DNA from: Lineus longissimus
Taxonomy: Eukaryota; Nemertea; Pilidiophora; Heteronemertea; Lineidae
Direction: 5' to 3'
Assembly: GCF_910592395.1 (NCBI RefSeq)
Contig: NC_088312.1
Location: 20,281,292 to 20,345,291 of the forward strand
Length of the DNA stretch: 64,000 bases
Shown here: piece by piece, positions 25,826 to 38,500 of the stretch
Layout of the letters: the number at the start of each line of letters is the position of its first letter
Numbering within the stretch: the stretch's first letter is position 1
The notes under the pieces: generated by a model
Databases searched by the model: none
Seen by the model: only the letters and a program-made list of their open reading frames with translations
What the model was told of the DNA's origin: nothing
Program-made: the position numbers and the translations under genes

Positions 25826-26290
25826 GTAGTAGCTATCTTGGATGTCAGGGAAGTGCATCTAATGCAGTAGCTATCTTGGATGTCAGGGAAGTGAATCTAA
25901 TGCGGTGGCTATCTTGGATGTCAGGGAAGTGCATCTGATGCAGTAGCTGTCTTGGATATTAGGGAAGTGCATCTAATGCAGTAGCTATCTTGGATGTCAG
26001 GGAAGTGCATCTAATGTGGTGGCTATCTTAGATGTCAGGGAAGTGCATCTAATGCGGTGGCTATCTTGGATGTCAGGGAAGTGCAACTTATGTGGTGGCT
26101 ATCTTGGATGTCAGGGAAGTGCATCTAATGCAGTAGCTATCTTGGATGTCAGGGAAGTGCATCTAATGTGGTGGCTATCTTAGATGTCAGGGAAGTGCAT
26201 CTAATGCGGTGGCTATCTTGGATGTCAGCGAAGTGCATCTAATGCGGTGGCTATCTTGGATCTCAGCGAAGTGCATCTAATGCAGTACCT
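25826..26290. repeat. 38-bp minisatellite, 12 copies
   Basis: Twelve full head-to-tail units of exactly 38 bp (25826-26281), typified by GTAGCTATCTTGGATGTCAG followed by GGAAGTGCATCTAATGC. Units alternate between AGTAGC and GGTGGC variants, which suggests higher-order duplication of unit pairs. Confidence 0.95.
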
Positions 26291-26479
26291 CGTACACCCT
26301 GGGTGCAGCGGTATCAGCCTCGTCCCTTCCCTGAGCACTGTGACTAGTGTTGGTGTTCTTAAGGTTTGCACTGATGACCACAACGAACTTTTGCAAGCTA
26401 GCAACACCTTGCCAATAAATGCAGTAGTTCATTGTCGTCCAAAAGATGGTGCTGTAGTTGGATAATCAATCGAATATCA

Positions 26480-27005
26480 TTTCATATTGGCCAGGCCGCA
26501 CAGAGGTCTGGAGAAATTTTACAATGAGCCAGATGCACATGACATACTCCAATGATCCAGTTGCCACCGCCAGTCTGAAGATGACAACAAGAGGATGGAA
26601 TTTCTTGGCAAGTCGGTCAAGAAGACAGAGGTGCCATTGATCGGATGTAGGGGTGCTGCTACTGTGATAGCACTACAGTCAATGGCAAGGCCAGTGGCAT
26701 TAGAGGTTGACTGAGCTTGCTGAAGAGGAAGATAAGGATGAGGAAAGGAACATTGCAAAAACCTTCAGTTTTTCATTGTTTTGAGAACAAAAGACCAAAT
26801 TCTGTGGATAGAACAGACACTGTTTGCCACAGTTTGTGTAGAAAATTCAGGATTGGTCAGGTCGCAGATCAAAGATGGTGTTATGGCTAGCCAGATACAG
26901 ATGACACCCCATTAAGAAGTTAGTCTAAAGATGACTACAACAGTACAAGAGGATGAAAAGAGGAGAGAAGATCTGGCAATAGGTCGAGAGGACAGAGATG
27001 TCAAT
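26480..27005. repeat. Diverged direct duplication, about 365 bp apart
   Basis: Blocks near 26488 (GGCCAGGCCGCACAGA...GAGCCAGATGCACATGACA...AAGAGGATGGAA) and 26856 (GGTCAGGTCGCAGATCA...AGCCAGATACAGATGACA...AAGAGGATGAAA) align collinearly over about 150 bp. No coding signal was seen. Confidence 0.6.
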
Positions 27006-30000
27006 GAGCTGTCATGGGGCAAAATATTGCACTCCTCAGCATCAGAAAATGTCTGAAACGATTACCTGCTTGATTATTCAGTTCACCTACTGGTTTTAAT
27101 CATTAACATATCAACTCACCCAGGCATTGCCTGCTTCTAACGACAGACTGTTTGTGTGTGCCTATGGCAACCTCTGTGGCGATGTGACCCATGTGAATTA
27201 ACGTCGGCCCAGTCATGAAATAATCATGTCACGGAAATGAAAAATGTGTACACTGCATCAGTATATATTAACCGGATAAAGACTAAGGGGACTGTCTCCA
27301 TAAATATTTAAACTTACAAGCATAACAATCTTGAAACTTCTAGCCCTTTTTCTGAAGTCTGATTTCAGCAGTACATAGACATAAACTTTTACGTGATACT
27401 ATGATGTGATTTACAATTTTGCGGAAATATGTTCGTTTTTAATTGTTGATCACAAATCTAAAGCTCAAATTTTCCATTTTTGATTAGATTTATTATAAAA
27501 TCGCTAAATGTAAACCACCGCGACCGCGAAAATGTTCATGTTGTGACGTCATCAACGAAAACGGCATCGAAGCGAGCCATCCGGGCGGGATTAAACCATT
27601 AATTTCTAGAAAATGTGCATTTCGATTCGAAAACCTTTCCGATTTATGAGAAAGTGACGTAGTCATTTGTCAAAAACAGCTAAAACATTATATGGTGAAA
27701 TTTGACACGAGTTACCCTTTAACAAAAGGGGCAGATCTAAAGGGGTGCAATGATAGGCTTATGCTTGCATACCAATCTAAAGGCTTATCAGATTACCTTC
27801 CCTACATCAGAATACCTCAGACAGGGAAAAGGTTCTTTAATTCATTGATTCTGCATATACAATGCTACTCAAAGGCTTAAATTCCACCTCAGAGCTGGTT
27901 ACTCTAAGATTCCATAATGGAATCCACAGTATGCATATCAATTTCATTCCAAAATGCAAAACCGATACAACCTTTTTTCACTTGAAATACAACATAAAAA
28001 ATGTTTTCTTCTATCAAAAGATTTTCCCCAGAATGATGGCATGACAACTATCTATGATAGAATCGCGTGTAAGCCCCGCTAGGATTACAGTTTCAGGCAA
28101 CATCAGCGTTCCACCAGATCACTTTCAGTCAAAAATTCTTGTATTTCAAGTGTTTCTTGAGGTTAGTTTTCACTATTGTATTTGTTAAAATTGTTGGTAC
28201 TATTCCATACGTCCAGAATAGGTCATTTGAAGGCAAAGCCTCATCCACAAGGCTGGGGAAAAAACACTTAATGGCAAGGCATCAGCCAAAAAAATGGCCA
28301 GCTAACAAAGAAACTACCAACAATATGCAACTGGTATCTATGGCATATTGTCAACCTCATCGAAATTGCCTGACTGCCCCGACCCTTGACATTCCGTGGA
28401 GATCCTTAGGGACTTGGTCACAACATTCACGGTAGATTAGACATTATTCACAGATATTTGTCGAGCTCCGAAGATTTTTTCATTAACATTTTTATCAAAA
28501 GTTGGTGATGAAAAGCAGAATCTGGAGTGAGCGGCAACTGTAAGACTTGAAAATCTCTTCAGAAAGCATTTGAGCTGAAACTCCAGACCATGATTAACAT
28601 CAGCGCCACCATCAACTCAAAAGGGCAGAGAAGTTTAGGTTGCTATCTTTAGGCTCAGGAGCCGGCATTATAGTATGCAGCGCCACCTATACAACATGTT
28701 TAGTTTGGGAATTCCACCCAATGATACAGCATAATGGAACACGCCACAATGTCTTCAGGACTGATCACCAGCCTTCAATCACTCCAACAAATCCCATCTT
28801 CATGGACATGATTTCACATCAATTTTATGAGACTACTACCACAAACTGATGGATTATACTTAAGAATGGCTTGGAGACCTCCAAGTTATAGGCATGTAAT
28901 CTCCAAGGACAGTGCCTCATACTAGTAAATAGTTAAGACGATCAGTTGATGGAGTGGGAAATTTAAAGCGTACATGTCAATTATTCTTACGGTAATGACT
29001 GTCAATAAGTCGGGTTCAAGAGGTTCAGACAGATTCATTCAGTAATTGATGAATTACTGATTGGGTTTTTTAATCTCTCTTAAAGGAGGACTAACAGAAG
29101 TCAAGCTGGCCAGCACTAATGCAGAGTTCCTGTAGAGTTGCTTGGCCAGGCATAGACACCAGATACAAGGAGCCTCAGTCTCAAGTCTCACACAAAGGAC
29201 ACAATTTTCATTTTCGCAAACTAAGGTTATTTGCATAACTTTAGATCAATTTTATAGAAATAGAAAATGTGAAGAAATTGTCATGACTGTTGGGAAATCT
29301 TCCATCACAAAATTAGCTGCTGAAATCAGCAATTGAATTATTTTTTACAAGTTTCTCCATTTGAAGTGTAGGAGTAGGACTCTGTGTTTTGTTCACCTTC
29401 TCCGAGATGCAATAACTGCTCAAGTTTTAAGTGCACCCATCATTTCTCTGACAAAATTCTCCATGCATGAAAAACAACATGTAAACCATTGCTACCCGGT
29501 CGTGTACAGCGAGCCGACAACTTCATTCCACACTGAACAGCATTTTCATGAGACTGAGAGGAAATCAATGAGAAGCTTCCCAAGCGAGTTTAACATCCGC
29601 CCGATGCAATATTTGCTGCTGGCTTTTCTGCTAAAATGGCAATAAAGTCAAAGAGAATAGCATGTGTATCTATAATGCAAAAAGTGGACTTTTGTCGGGG
29701 CATCATATTCTTGTCAAACTCAAACTTTTGAAGCATGAACATTTTGACTAAAATGCATTAACCATTTCTTGGCAGCAAAAGCAATATTCAGTCTACCGCC
29801 AGTTGAAAAGCAAATCCTGATCCACTTGTTCATGCAAATGAACCACTTCACAGCCACTGTCCCCAACACCCTCAAACATGAAATGTGAGATCACACAATT
29901 TGAATCACAAACAAGCTTGATTTGTGACATGATAAGATCAACTCGCTAATAAAGCAACCGAGAATTTTCATTTGCAGAAGTGTTTGAAAGACTAAATTGG

Positions 30001-30976
30001 ATAGAATGAAGCCAAAGAGAATTATGCAAATCAGCTGTTTATCAGCGTATAACATCCCAGAGAGATCGTCGTTATCTCAGTGCGAGGACAGGGAATTTCG
30101 TGATCGGAGCCAAGCAAAGCTTCGTGGGGATAGATAGATACACGAGGTGTTTCAATTTGTGAAATTTACACATTGCTAAAAGTTTTGCGAATTTGATCAT
30201 TTTTAACTGGTGATGGACTATAATTCCATGTTAGCAGCCAAAATTATTAGTTAATTTATTTAGGGAGTAGACATTTTTACACCGTTTAAGTTCGTGCTTG
30301 ACAGTACATTCACGAAACTCAATAATTCATGCTGTAATTTATCGCTCATTTGCGGAGCGCTTACACTTTAGTAGATGTAGCATATTTCAGACTCTTACAA
30401 ACTCTCAACAATGTCACTTCACCAAATATCGACTAATGCATTCTGTTCTGAAAGGACCAAGTCCTCTTGTAACTTCCTCTTCAACATTTCATACACCTGG
30501 CCTAAAAAGTCTTGCATGATCTCCCATATCATGCTATTTTGAGCGGTGGAGTGTCACCTACATCCAGTGCCTGGAGACGACATCTCGACTCTATACTCAG
30601 GCTAGAAGTCGGTTTCTCTGACATCTTCTGTTACTTGCTATCCTCCGCGGAGATCTGGACAGATTGACACATGAGCTGACCATTCAGTGGGTGGCCAGGG
30701 GCACATATTCTACATTTTCCTCTAGGATGCCTGCTCTGCAAAAATTGCAGTGTGTGGGTCACTCCCTGCCAGTGCCACAATTTTTGTCCCATGACTGGCT
30801 GTGGCAACAATCGCAGGTATCAAGAAAGACGAGAGGGAAACTGCTAAGTGCTATACCGGATTTAATTAATTGTATTTATAGTGCCAATAACCACTTAAAG
30901 TCATCAATGACATTTTACAACTATTCAATTCCTGCAAGTTGTTAAATACCAGGGTCTTCCTTCTTTGTCACCTTTG
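27006..30976. other. Intergenic, nothing recognised
   Basis: About 4 kb with no exon-like frame, RNA gene or transposon terminus that I can support. Short plus-strand frames at 27692-29645 look random. Confidence 0.45.
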
Positions 30977-33066
30977 CTAATCAATATCAAAAGTGACGGT
31001 ATTGCTGACGTATGTCCTGTCATCGGAGCTCCCCCACACGATAACTCGACAGAGATCTGGATGGATTGATACATGAGGAAGCCAGTTAGTGGGCGGATTT
31101 CCAGGAGAGCTGCAGCTTTGGGTTGGAAGAAAATGACAAGAATCAAAAGGTCACAATTTTTATATTTGAACCCATCTGAAACGAATGTATTTGAAAGGAC
31201 AATTTAGTTTTAGGACTTAATTACAGGGCGACTGAGATGACAGCCAGTCTTCACTAATAAAAAGTAGCCCTCAACTTTGGACAGCCTCATCTTTTGCACG
31301 AGAAAACACAAATTTTATTTTAAGTGCTATAATTCCCTATACATACCTTAACCGCCTTCCTCTTGGAGTGATGGTGCCCAAGCTTACAGTAGTTAGTCCC
31401 CATTTAGAAGTCTGCTGAAGTTCGTAATCACATAAGCTATAGTTTACTGGTGTACTGTAATCACATGTAACATGTGTAACCTATATAATGTAACACATGT
31501 AATTACAAGGAATATTTGAGTGTTATCAATATCAGCTCTGTACAACCTTGCCTATACAGCCTCAAAATCCTTTTCGTCCTATTCCGATCTCATATTCCTG
31601 CAACTTTCAAATTCCCTGAGAATCCTCCCTCCACAAGTGCCCAGCTTCCAAGCCTTCCTACTATTACACCATAAGTCCCCCAACAAGTCTGATGCAGCCT
31701 TTAAAGCCTCCCTTTATTCCTGCTGCAGTCTCTAAACCCTCCCTATATTCCTCAATGACTATATGATACATATCACAGCCTCAAAGTCCCCCAAATATAC
31801 CTGAGTGTAACCTTGAAATCCTTTTTTTATTCCCGGTGCAACTTCAAGAATCTTTTGTACAGGTTTTTCCCTCTTCGCCTACAGTCCCACAATCCTCTAA
31901 ATATTCCTGAAGCAGCCTCAAAATCAGTAAATCTTCCAAACCCTGGAGCATCCTCCTTGTCGTCCGATGAGTACAGCCTTTAAATAATCCTGATATTCTC
32001 GGTGCAACCTCTCTTTATTCCTGTTGCATCTTCTAAATCCTTCCTACACTCCTTCGCGGGTACAGCCACCAACCCATCCAGAATCCTCTTACACACGAGC
32101 CTGCCGGAATGCTAGCTGCCTGCCGACTCGTACCATGCAACTGGTTAATTCATCCCTGATCCATAAACTACCCAAGTGGAGCAAGTAATTGGTTCACCGG
32201 CAAACTCTATGTGTGACGCTGGTTGCCTCTGGTGGTATTGTACATTTGGATTGGATCAATGAGTTGGCGAGAGCAAGAGAATGGACGGTCGAAAAAGACA
32301 TTCTCACCAGATAATTTTGAGGGTTTCTAGGGGCATGAAGTGAGTTCTAGTAAAGCAGTGTTAGAGAGGGTGAGGTTGGGGGCAGTAGGTTTTCTGACAA
32401 ACTCTGTATGTGACGTTGGTTGGCTTCAGTGGTGTCGTGCATTGTGAGCAAGTATCATTGAGGGCAGGGTTAGTATAAGACATAAAAGTAAAGACCAAGG
32501 TACCGACAGTGAGAAAGAGAGCGTGTTTATGGTCAGATGGTTTGCTGGCAGTGGCAAACACTCTGTGTGACATTGTTGGTTGGACCCAGTGGTATTGTGC
32601 ATTGGTTCAGGATCAATGAGAGTCGGAGAAGGCAACGAGGCTGTGTGGATGGTCAGGAGAGCCATTCTGGCCAGATGTTACCGACAAGTAACATGACCGA
32701 CGGGTTGCAAACAGAATAGCACAAGAGAAAATGTCTTTGGTTGGCGCCAGTGAAATGAAGTTCGCTTTCAGGGTCAATAAGTGTGGATGGTCAGGAAGAC
32801 TTTTTGACCTAATATTAGCAAGTAGCAACTTGGGAGTTCCAACAGGAAAAGCCATTCTAGCTTAATGTTGTCAAGCCTTTTGCATTTGGAAATACAATTG
32901 TAGCAGATTTGCCAACTTTTACTTCAGCATCGCAAACATTTCATGGTTTACAGTATACAACATTGGTATAAATATTTGTGATCATTACCTTAAAAATCTG
33001 TTGATATTCTCGGGTGAAAGTGGAAGCAATTTGTGGTCTCAGTTCTTTCTCCGCACCAAAACCTTC
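30977..33066 (-). CDS. Tentative 3' end of an unrecognised gene (three exons)
   Basis: Three minus-strand segments join with canonical sites and consistent phases: 33066-32989 (26 codons, TTGCAG before, GTAATG after), 31480-31347 (44 codons plus 2 bases; acceptors at 31415 or 31412 are alternatives), and 31109-30977 (ends in TAG). The predicted C-terminus includes NWLPHVSIHPDLCRVIV, then DDRTYVSNTVTFDID, and looks like a beta-rich extracellular domain; it is loosely reminiscent of a macroglobulin-type strand pattern, but I do not claim membership. Upstream exons were not found between 33066 and the transporter at 35539. The 31415-31480 extension enters an ACATGT-rich stretch and is doubtful. 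It may be a decayed or partial gene; confidence is low to moderate. Confidence 0.4.
31535..32085. repeat. Pyrimidine-rich degenerate repeat
   Basis: Irregular units of roughly 30-60 bp built on CCTGxxGCAGCCTCxAAATCC and TCCCTATATTCCTG-like phrases recur about ten times. It is strongly pyrimidine-rich on the plus strand. It lies just upstream of the tentative exon at 31347-31480, in that gene's intron if the gene is real. Confidence 0.65.
32185..32860. repeat. Degenerate tandem repeat, period about 160-200 bp, four copies
   Basis: The phrase CAAACTCT(A/G)TGTGTGAC followed by GTTG(G/C)..TCAGTGGT..T(T/C)GT(A/G)CATT recurs near 32200, 32397 and 32558, with a fourth partial copy near 32740. GGATCAATGAG and GGATGGTCAGGA-type blocks recur in the same order. 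This is an old array. Confidence 0.7.
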
Positions 33067-33205
33067 CTGCAAGAGTTGAGAAGACAAAGACTATATTTTC
33101 ATTCAATTTGAAAGATTTCAAGAAAGATATCTTCTCATTCTACATTCTAGGTCGGGTTCAGTTGCCAGAGAAAGGTAAACGCAATTGCAATGATTGACTA
33201 ATTCA

Positions 33206-33427
33206 TTAAAGGGGGACTATAGGCAAGAGCAGAGGGGCTTATTTAGCCATCTTCAGGTGACTAATATCCACAATAAGGGCACTGGGTAATGTCAGATTCA
33301 GCACTGAATGTAATCCTTGGACAATCATGAATCATTTCGACGTACTGTGAGACGTGATAGACCCCTATTGGCAACTTTGCGTAACTTTATCTTGCCTGTC
33401 TAGCTTCTGCCTATATTGTCCCTTTAA
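33206..33427. mobile_element. TTAA-flanked MITE (family 1, copy A)
   Basis: The left end reads TTAAAGGGGGACTATAGGC and the right end, reverse-complemented, TTAAAGGGACAATATAGGC, so about 20-bp terminal inverted repeats sit against TTAA on both sides (33206-33209 and 33424-33427). No coding capacity. TTAA targeting is typical of piggyBac- and Kolobok-type elements. A second relative lies in a transporter intron at 37829-37969. Confidence 0.75.
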
Positions 33428-33804
33428 TCCTTGGGGAATATCGCCTGCCCTTTATTTTTCGTGCCTAAGTCGGTATAAAAGCGAGCAAGAATGAAAACGT
33501 TACGAGTCATACTTTTGATTTGCACAACACCAGTTTCTGAATAAAACACACACTAACTCCGTTTTTTTCTGCCCAAAAGGCATTAAGAATAAGATTGTAA
33601 ATTTTGCCGAGAGGTGAAAGAGGCGAAAAAAGGTTGAGAGAAAAAGTTCTCTAATAAATTATGGATCCCATATAAAATTGATTGAATGAGAAAGGAACAC
33701 TGAATACTTCCGAGACCCGGAGAAAAATAGTGCAACTAGTGACAAAGACCTCAGAGCCATCTACCAACAGAAGGTAGAACTAACTTATAGTTGACACTGA
33801 TGTC

Positions 33805-34024
33805 ACCTGGCTGAAGTTGGTTCCTTATTTCTTATTCCTGATTCTACTTATTCCCGAACCTCGGACGGTTATGGTTGGGGTTAGTATAGGCCTTTCTTGC
33901 CAGTAATAACTGTATTTAGCCCTCACTAATGAATTACTGGCTTAGCGCTCACATTAAATTGGGAACAAGGATGAGTATACTTGAGAATCGGGGATAAGGA
34001 ATAAGAAGCCAACTTCAGGCAGGT
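33805..34024. mobile_element. Fold-back element with about 40-bp inverted ends
   Basis: The left arm (33805-33845, ACCTGGCTGAAGTTGGTTCC) matches the reverse complement of 33985-34024 (ACCTGCCTGAAGTTGGCTTC) with a few mismatches. The right arm continues with a GGGATAAGGAATAAG-type run complementary to CTTATTCCTGATTC on the left. The insert is noncoding. No target duplication was identified. Confidence 0.65.
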
Positions 34025-35538
34025 ACTGTTGTCTAACAACTTCGTTATGAATCTATACTCTGAGGTTGACCATCGGCACACCCTTTTGGCAAGAACTTGA
34101 AATCCTAAAGCAATTACGGTAGAACCTTTTCAATAAGGTGAATGCCGATTGGCGATTCTAAAAATGGTCCTCAGCCTCGTTTTGAAGGACGATTAATCCC
34201 TAACTACAGAATAGCCGGGACAGTAGAAGCTCTGTACGGCTAAACTTTAGAATCCCCGATCGGAAATGACGTAGTTTGATCGCATTCAACTATAAATCCA
34301 TTGAACAGTGGTGCTTGGTTAGTCAACCGATGACCTTTTTTTGGGGTGTGATCGGGGATTGTAAACTCGTTCTGCTCTGTACATTATGTTAATTCTTCAG
34401 TCAGCATGGTCAGGCATCATCACTGTAAAGGGAGCCAGTGTCGATCAGGAGCAGGCTTCAACCAGACCAATAGCAGAGTCACTGAGAGTGCATTTCTCAA
34501 GGTCTCAATAATGCCGCAGCACCTATGTTGAAGTCTACATTTCTTCTTAAAGCCACCACCAGACATTGAACTGATGCAGCAGTCACTTTGTATAAACATC
34601 AATTAAGGTAGAAACACACCTTATCTTAGCCGGAAATTCTTGATTATTGGAGAAAAGTTGATTTTATCGAGATGCAGAATGTCAACATCAGCGGCAACAA
34701 ATCTGTTGTAGTGAGTTGACCGATTCCGTGTCTACCGGGATAACGTCAGATGTCTTGGTCTTCCAAACCTGTCTTCCCAGAAGTCTGGCAGGTGCGTTTT
34801 TATATTGAATGTCACTTGCGTTGTATTATGTGCTGACTAAAACGGGTAACATGTTTCCGGTTCACAACTATGACAATCATAGACATAAATTCATGAACAA
34901 TTGGTGCAGATAGGACAGACAATCGGGGACGTTTTGGCCTATTCCCCTATATATTCATTATTATTATTATCATATCATATTGCTATTGGAACTATAAAAC
35001 ATGTGCATGCGTAGTGATCCAGAAACTAAGGTAGTGATATCGATCATAGGTTGCGTCCAATATGAGGATCAGACCAGCTGTCAGTGAGTGGTAACTACCA
35101 CTGCCAGTGGGAATATGCAATTTTGCTGATTCTAAATACATGAAGTTGATGGAAGTGTGTACAATATAGGCCTACTTGATAAATCTATCCACTTTAAATC
35201 AGTATAATTGTAATTAAAGTAAGAACAGATGTGACAGCCCAGGAACAGCTGCTCATGGACAGACTGGGAATTATTGTGAAAGTGTTTGATTTTCGGAATG
35301 GAATAGTACACAAACTCTGTGATGAGAGATGTTCAGCCGGTAGAAAGTTGGAATGTGAATTTTGTCACATGGTCGTTTACCATTGTGTTTAGGTGTTATT
35401 AAAGGAGCGATCTGAAGCATGCGACAATCGTGGATGTAGGCCTACTTGTGATTTCAAACGATTTCAGGTGATTAGACTTATGATCCAGGATAATTAGGAC
35501 TGACTGAAGTTTCACCACTGCCCCAGAGAAAGTGTACA
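34025..35538. other. Region upstream of the first transporter
   Basis: Presumed promoter and 5' untranslated region of the plus-strand transporter. A block at about 34195-34240 (CTAACTACAGAATAGCCGGG) recurs at 51677-51720. A minus-strand frame at 34620-34720 reads well but stops one base before its only donor and was not accepted. Confidence 0.5.
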
Positions 35539-38500
35539 ATGGGGTCTGTGTCTGGCAAAAACAGGAGCGATACGCCCATGGATGTACCTTCAAATTACTC
35601 ACAAGGAGAAGCGGACAACAATTTCTCCGTTAAGAACTCGGAAGAGAGAGCAGGGGCTCGTGAGCATGAAAAGAAGACTGAAGTTCAGGAGACGGGGGAC
35701 AATGGGGGAGGACTGAAAATGCCGACAGCCATGGTGTTCGTGGTGGGAGAGATGGCTGGGAGCGGGGTCCTGGCGCTGCCCAAAGCCGTTGACAGTTTAG
35801 GTAGGTTCTTCAGTACTTTCAACACCTCAGAATTATTGTTCACGAGGGGTTCAACAGAGTCATTGGACAGGGAGTTTTCGCAAAGCCCGCAGAAATTCAA
35901 GTGAACGCCTATCCCATTGTTCGACATCGTTTATCAGGAGGTCGAACAATGAGATAGGCGTTCAGGTTGGCGTTTCGTGATTTGCGAAAACGTCCTCAGT
36001 ATTCTTATCACTATCTCCTTGTCTTCAGGTTGGATTGGTCTTGTCCTGATTGTAGTCTGTTGCCTCCTAGCGGCCTATACTGGAGCTATATTGGGAAAAT
36101 GTTGGGTGATTCTTCGAGAGGTCTACCCTGAATACAGAAACCACACCAGGTATCCGTATCCATCCATTGGGTACAGAACGTACGGCAAAGTTGGCAGGTA
36201 GATACTCCTAAAAAAAGTTAATGTTAAATAAAACCAAAAACACAAATGTGACACACTCAATTTCATTTAAATTATGTTCGAATCTACATGTATAACTGTG
36301 ATTGGCTAATATCAAACCACAGCTCCGGTGAAGCAGGACTGGTCGTTTCTGATTTGACAAACGGAACGTCTCGAATTCTAATTCAGAAACTCACTAAGCA
36401 TAAAAGTTGGCCATAACTGGCCTCTCCACTCGCCTTTATTTGAATAACTCAACATTCCAGATACTTAGTGTCGATTAGTATGAATGCTACCTTATTTGGC
36501 GTGGCGGTAGTTTTCATCTTAATGGCGTCCGAAATAATTCAGCAACTCCTGCACGACCTCCACGTCCACGTCTCCTTCTGTTACTGGATGATTATCATCG
36601 TGGGGGTCCTCACGCCCTTCACGTGGTTAGGAAGCCCCAAAGATATGTGGTAAGCATACAAGTGTAGGTGAAATTGTTGAGTGTCTTACTCATCCCTGTC
36701 TGAGAGCGCCCTTCAAATGTAGAGTACAAAGTAGAATTAATGAGATGTGATAACCTTGGCGGTCAAGATGTAGTATGTCATGTGATCGGAAGTTTACCGA
36801 CGGGCAATGCGATGTCAAACCATATAGGAATAGCAAGCGTAAAGGACTGACTCACGGCGATAGAAAAACTCGAGCTTTAGGAGATAGTTATAGTATTTGC
36901 CGGCATGTTATTGCTACATGTCACCCTCCATTCCACTTCCTTTCCAGGCCAGTTGCGATCGGTGCGCTGGCGACCACAGCCTTTGCATGTATCATCATTG
37001 TGGTGAAGACAGTCTCGTTTAAGGACGAAATAAATGTATACCACGGGCCAATCCAAGTTAAACCAGCCCTTCTCTCGTTAGGAACCATCTTCTATGCATT
37101 TGGCAATCATCCGATCTTCCCCACAATCCAGCATGACATGGTGGAGCCAAGTAGTTTCACAAAGACAGTTTTTGCAGCGTTTTTCTGTGAGTTTGAGAAA
37201 TCAGAGTTGGGAGGTGGTGGTGGGGAAGAGGGAGGTAGTCCCTCCATGTCGGGGTTAAAGACCGATTGGCTCCATCCCTGACCACAGATGAGTAGCCCAT
37301 CACGAGCTAGCCGATGTTTCAAAGTGTTGCCCGATTTTGCATCGGCACCAGAATGGTCATCGGCTATGCTCCACGTCTCGATCATTTGGAGTAAGCAGCA
37401 GTAGAAAAGTGACTACCCAAGCGATGTTGATTGTTAGATATCCCCCTCATGATGTTATACGAGTATACGACGCAGTAACCACAAGATTATAAGTCGCCCC
37501 TCATCTTGAAATTAAAGTAGCACACCTTCTTCAGAGAACAATGTTACACTCACCGATACGTATTTGAATTTTACCATACTTCCGTTCCAGGCGTATTATG
37601 TATGTACTTACCGGTGACCGCGGCAGGATATGTCGTCTTCGGCAGCACTGTGGACGAGAACTTGCTGACATCGATATACAATGTAGCGAATGGACCAGCC
37701 CTTTATGTGGTCCAGACTCTTATCGTCTGCCATCTAATGTTTGGTTACGTGATAGTCATAAATCCCATTAGCCAGGAATTTGAAGAAGCGCTTAATATAC
37801 CTCACTGTAAGTCAATTCCGATCTAACTTTAAATTGGGACTTTAGGCAGGAGCTTGGGCGTCAAATTGAAACAGTTTTGGTGTACCGTGAGACAGGAGTG
37901 ACACCCATAGTCAACTTTGTGTAACCTAATCTGACCTACATTTGGCACCTCCTTATAGTCTCCCTTTATCATTACTTTAAAAACACCCTGAAAAAAGCCT
38001 ACCAAAGAAAATCCATGTACAAACAAAGACACACAATGCTGACGGAAAATGTTCGTGTATCACAAATGAGGGAGAATTCCAAGATTTAAAACGCCGACGC
38101 AAGGCGTCTATAATCGTGTAAATGCATCTTTCGCCTAAATCTCATGCCGGTCCACCGTCGTTGTGTGTATATCCATACTTCAAAGGAGGAGACTTTAGGA
38201 CTGTCACTGTCGATAAGTCGGCATGCTAAATCTTCGTTTTCCCTTTCAGCCTTCAGTTGGAAACGAATCCTCTGTCGGACGAGTATCACCTTGGTGACGT
38301 TGTTTATAGCGGAGAGCATCCCAAAGTTTGGCAACCTCCTGGGCCTAATTGGGGGAACAACAACTGCCTTGCTGGCCTTTTTCTGCCCGGTGTTCTTTTA
38401 TAACAAGCTCTCTGATACTATAAAAAGGTAGCAGACAAAATCGTAGGAGATTTATTTTGATTCTCACAATTCAACTGAAATCAATATATTCTGGACTTCT

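Noticed and set aside
34620-34725. Minus-strand segment reading like an exon (FVAADVDILHLDKINF)
   Set aside because: It meets a stop codon one base before its only donor site and cannot be joined to the exon at 33066.
36775-37281. 168-aa plus-strand open frame as a separate gene
   Set aside because: It is transporter A exon 4 read through its flanking introns; likewise 41386-41760 for transporter B.
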